NCBI RefSeq assembly: GCF_019578655.1
Contig: NC_063256.1
Coordinates: 34,148,342 to 34,212,341 of the forward strand
Length of the DNA: 64,000 nt
Direction of reading: 5' to 3'
Source: Ricinus communis
Lineage: Eukaryota; Streptophyta; Magnoliopsida; Malpighiales; Euphorbiaceae
Shown piece by piece: positions 62,589 to 64,000 of the stretch. The position numbers were made by a program, and so were the translations under genes. Under the pieces are notes generated by a model, which was not told the DNA's origin, searched no databases, and saw nothing but the letters and a program-made list of their open reading frames with translations. Numbering within the stretch: position 1 is the first letter of the stretch; each line of letters opens with the position of its first letter.

Positions 62589-64000
62589 TCACTGCTATAT
62601 TTCTGGATCTAATTTATTCATGGCAATTCTTTTAGAAAATCAACCTGGCATCAGGAACAACACACCCCACACAAACACATTTTATATTTGATTAGTACTC
62701 TGAAAGATATCTACTGCATATTCCAACACAAACATTATTGTATGCAAGTGTTTGTGCATGTATACAAACATGCGATGGCAACGTGGTTGTGCTTTAGGCC
62801 TTTGGAAGCCTTGTTTATGTCCTGAAAAACGAGCTACATAATTCATTACTCAGGGAGACATCCCCATATATAGAAGATTTAAAGCTGCAGGAAACTGAGA
62901 AACAACCCTGCACAAAAATGGTTTTTACATTCTTAGATAGCGAATCAGTTGGTGTATTTGCCTCTCTAGGGCAAAAAGTGCAGTATCCACTGCTATATTC
63001 TGCTACCTCTAATTTAGTTCCAACACCTGATGATTACTTATGCAGTCCTGAAATGGAGATTCTTCAAGTCCAATGAGCAATATAATATATATATATATAT
63101 ATAGACATAGAACCTTAAAAGTTCTTTGCAAAATCTTTGTGATGAACAATTTTGCTGTTGAAAACAATGTATATAGTTATTCAACTCTAGCTGCAACATC
63201 CATGATTAATTGTAATTGTCCAAGATGAAGAAACATTTCAAAAGTACAACAAAATAAGTATTGCTACTAACCTACCAGCTAGACAATAATAAAGCAACCT
63301 TTTTAGGTTACTTGTCCAAATAAGAGATACCTTTTCTTTTTGAAAGGAAATAAGAGATGTCTTAATCCAAATTTATTTAAAATATAATTATTTGAAAATA
63401 TTTGTTTACATGAACTTGTTCAAAATTTGTTTAAAAATTTAACTTCATTATTTATAACTATTTCAAATCTTGTTAATACAATTTGCATACTATTTAGATT
63501 TGAACATCCTATTATATTTTATATTTATAAATATATTTTATGAGTATTAACTAAATAATGGATACTCCACCTGCTAAAATTTATTTATATAAATAAAATT
63601 TTGGTGACAAAATGAGTACCTGTTTAATAAACTTATTTAATGTATAAATATTAATAGAATTATAAGAAAAAAATTAATAAAATCTAAATCAATACAATAA
63701 AATTAGTAATATAAATAAAATATTAATATTAAACAGGCAATCACTACTTACGAATTTAAAGACCTTACTTAAGTGCTTCCCGAATATCAAAAAGCAAATA
63801 TGAATCCGTTTCAACTCCGATTATATACTTTTCAAATCCATCGGATTGAATATTCAAAAATACCTGTTGTCATCCCTAGAACCCCTCTTTCTCCAACATG
63901 GGCCCATCACTAATCTATACCCATAATCAGAAAATCAGACGGTGGAGGAAAGCCCGGCAGGGGCGACCTGAGAACACATGAAAGAACACCAAAGTACAAT
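62589..64000. other. 3' flank of LAS1
   Basis: No gene is recognised. It begins with the probable LAS1 3' UTR. 63400-63780 is AT-rich. A hAT-like right end lies at 63862-63879. The last 120 bases are GC-richer and may start another unit beyond the window. Confidence 0.45.
63540..63879. mobile_element. Degenerate hAT-like MITE, right end only
   Basis: The sequence ends ACCTGTTGTCATCCCTA at 63863-63879, the reverse complement of a common plant hAT terminus (TAGGGATGACAACAGGT). The interior has GGATACTCC and GAGTACCTG wording. No left terminus or target duplication was found, so the start is a guess. Confidence 0.4.

Overview
This is plant nuclear DNA, AT-rich and intron-bearing, almost certainly from a eudicot. 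The plant-specific genes MOC1 and APEM9 and the Copia, MULE, LINE and hAT remnants support this. A Malpighiales relative is my guess, but nothing in the window fixes the species. Six protein-coding genes can be rebuilt exon by exon with intact frames.

Layout. 475-3378 (-): MOC1, a chloroplast Holliday-junction resolvase, 6 exons. 3.9-13.2 kb: a transposon graveyard, with a decayed MULE fragment followed by a 5'-truncated Copia element. A second, complete but decayed Copia element (6690-11534, 5-bp target duplication GTGGC) is nested in the first. 15917-20502 (+): APEM9, the peroxisomal tail-anchored tether of the PEX1-PEX6 ATPase, 6 exons. 21414-22082: a 5'-truncated LINE with a 15-bp target duplication. 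24033-24407 (-): intronless SF3B6 (p14), a U2 snRNP/SF3b subunit. 24.5-37.2 kb: AT-rich gene desert with MULE debris, two large tandem duplications, a retroelement-like GC-richer block and a hAT MITE with a perfect 8-bp target duplication. 37288-40085 (+): a small NOI-domain (RIN4-like) protein of 84 residues in three exons. 40378-47450 (-): dihydropyrimidinase (PYD2), 13 exons, one intron using a GC donor. 47.5-52.9 kb: AT-rich desert with a long inverted repeat. 56141-62588 (+): a LAS1-like pre-rRNA processing endoribonuclease, 8 exons, preceded by a degenerate copy of its own intron 1 and the start of exon 2.

The genes are unrelated housekeeping genes: organelle DNA segregation, peroxisome import, splicing, pyrimidine catabolism and ribosome biogenesis, plus one likely membrane-bound immune-related protein. 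They do not form a pathway or cluster. I saw no CRISPR, operon or other prokaryotic-type system, and no convincing intact tRNA or rRNA gene. The most interesting points are the LAS1 self-duplication, the GC-AG intron in PYD2, the nested retrotransposon, the hAT MITE carrying Pol III-like boxes, and the large tandem or inverted noncoding repeats.
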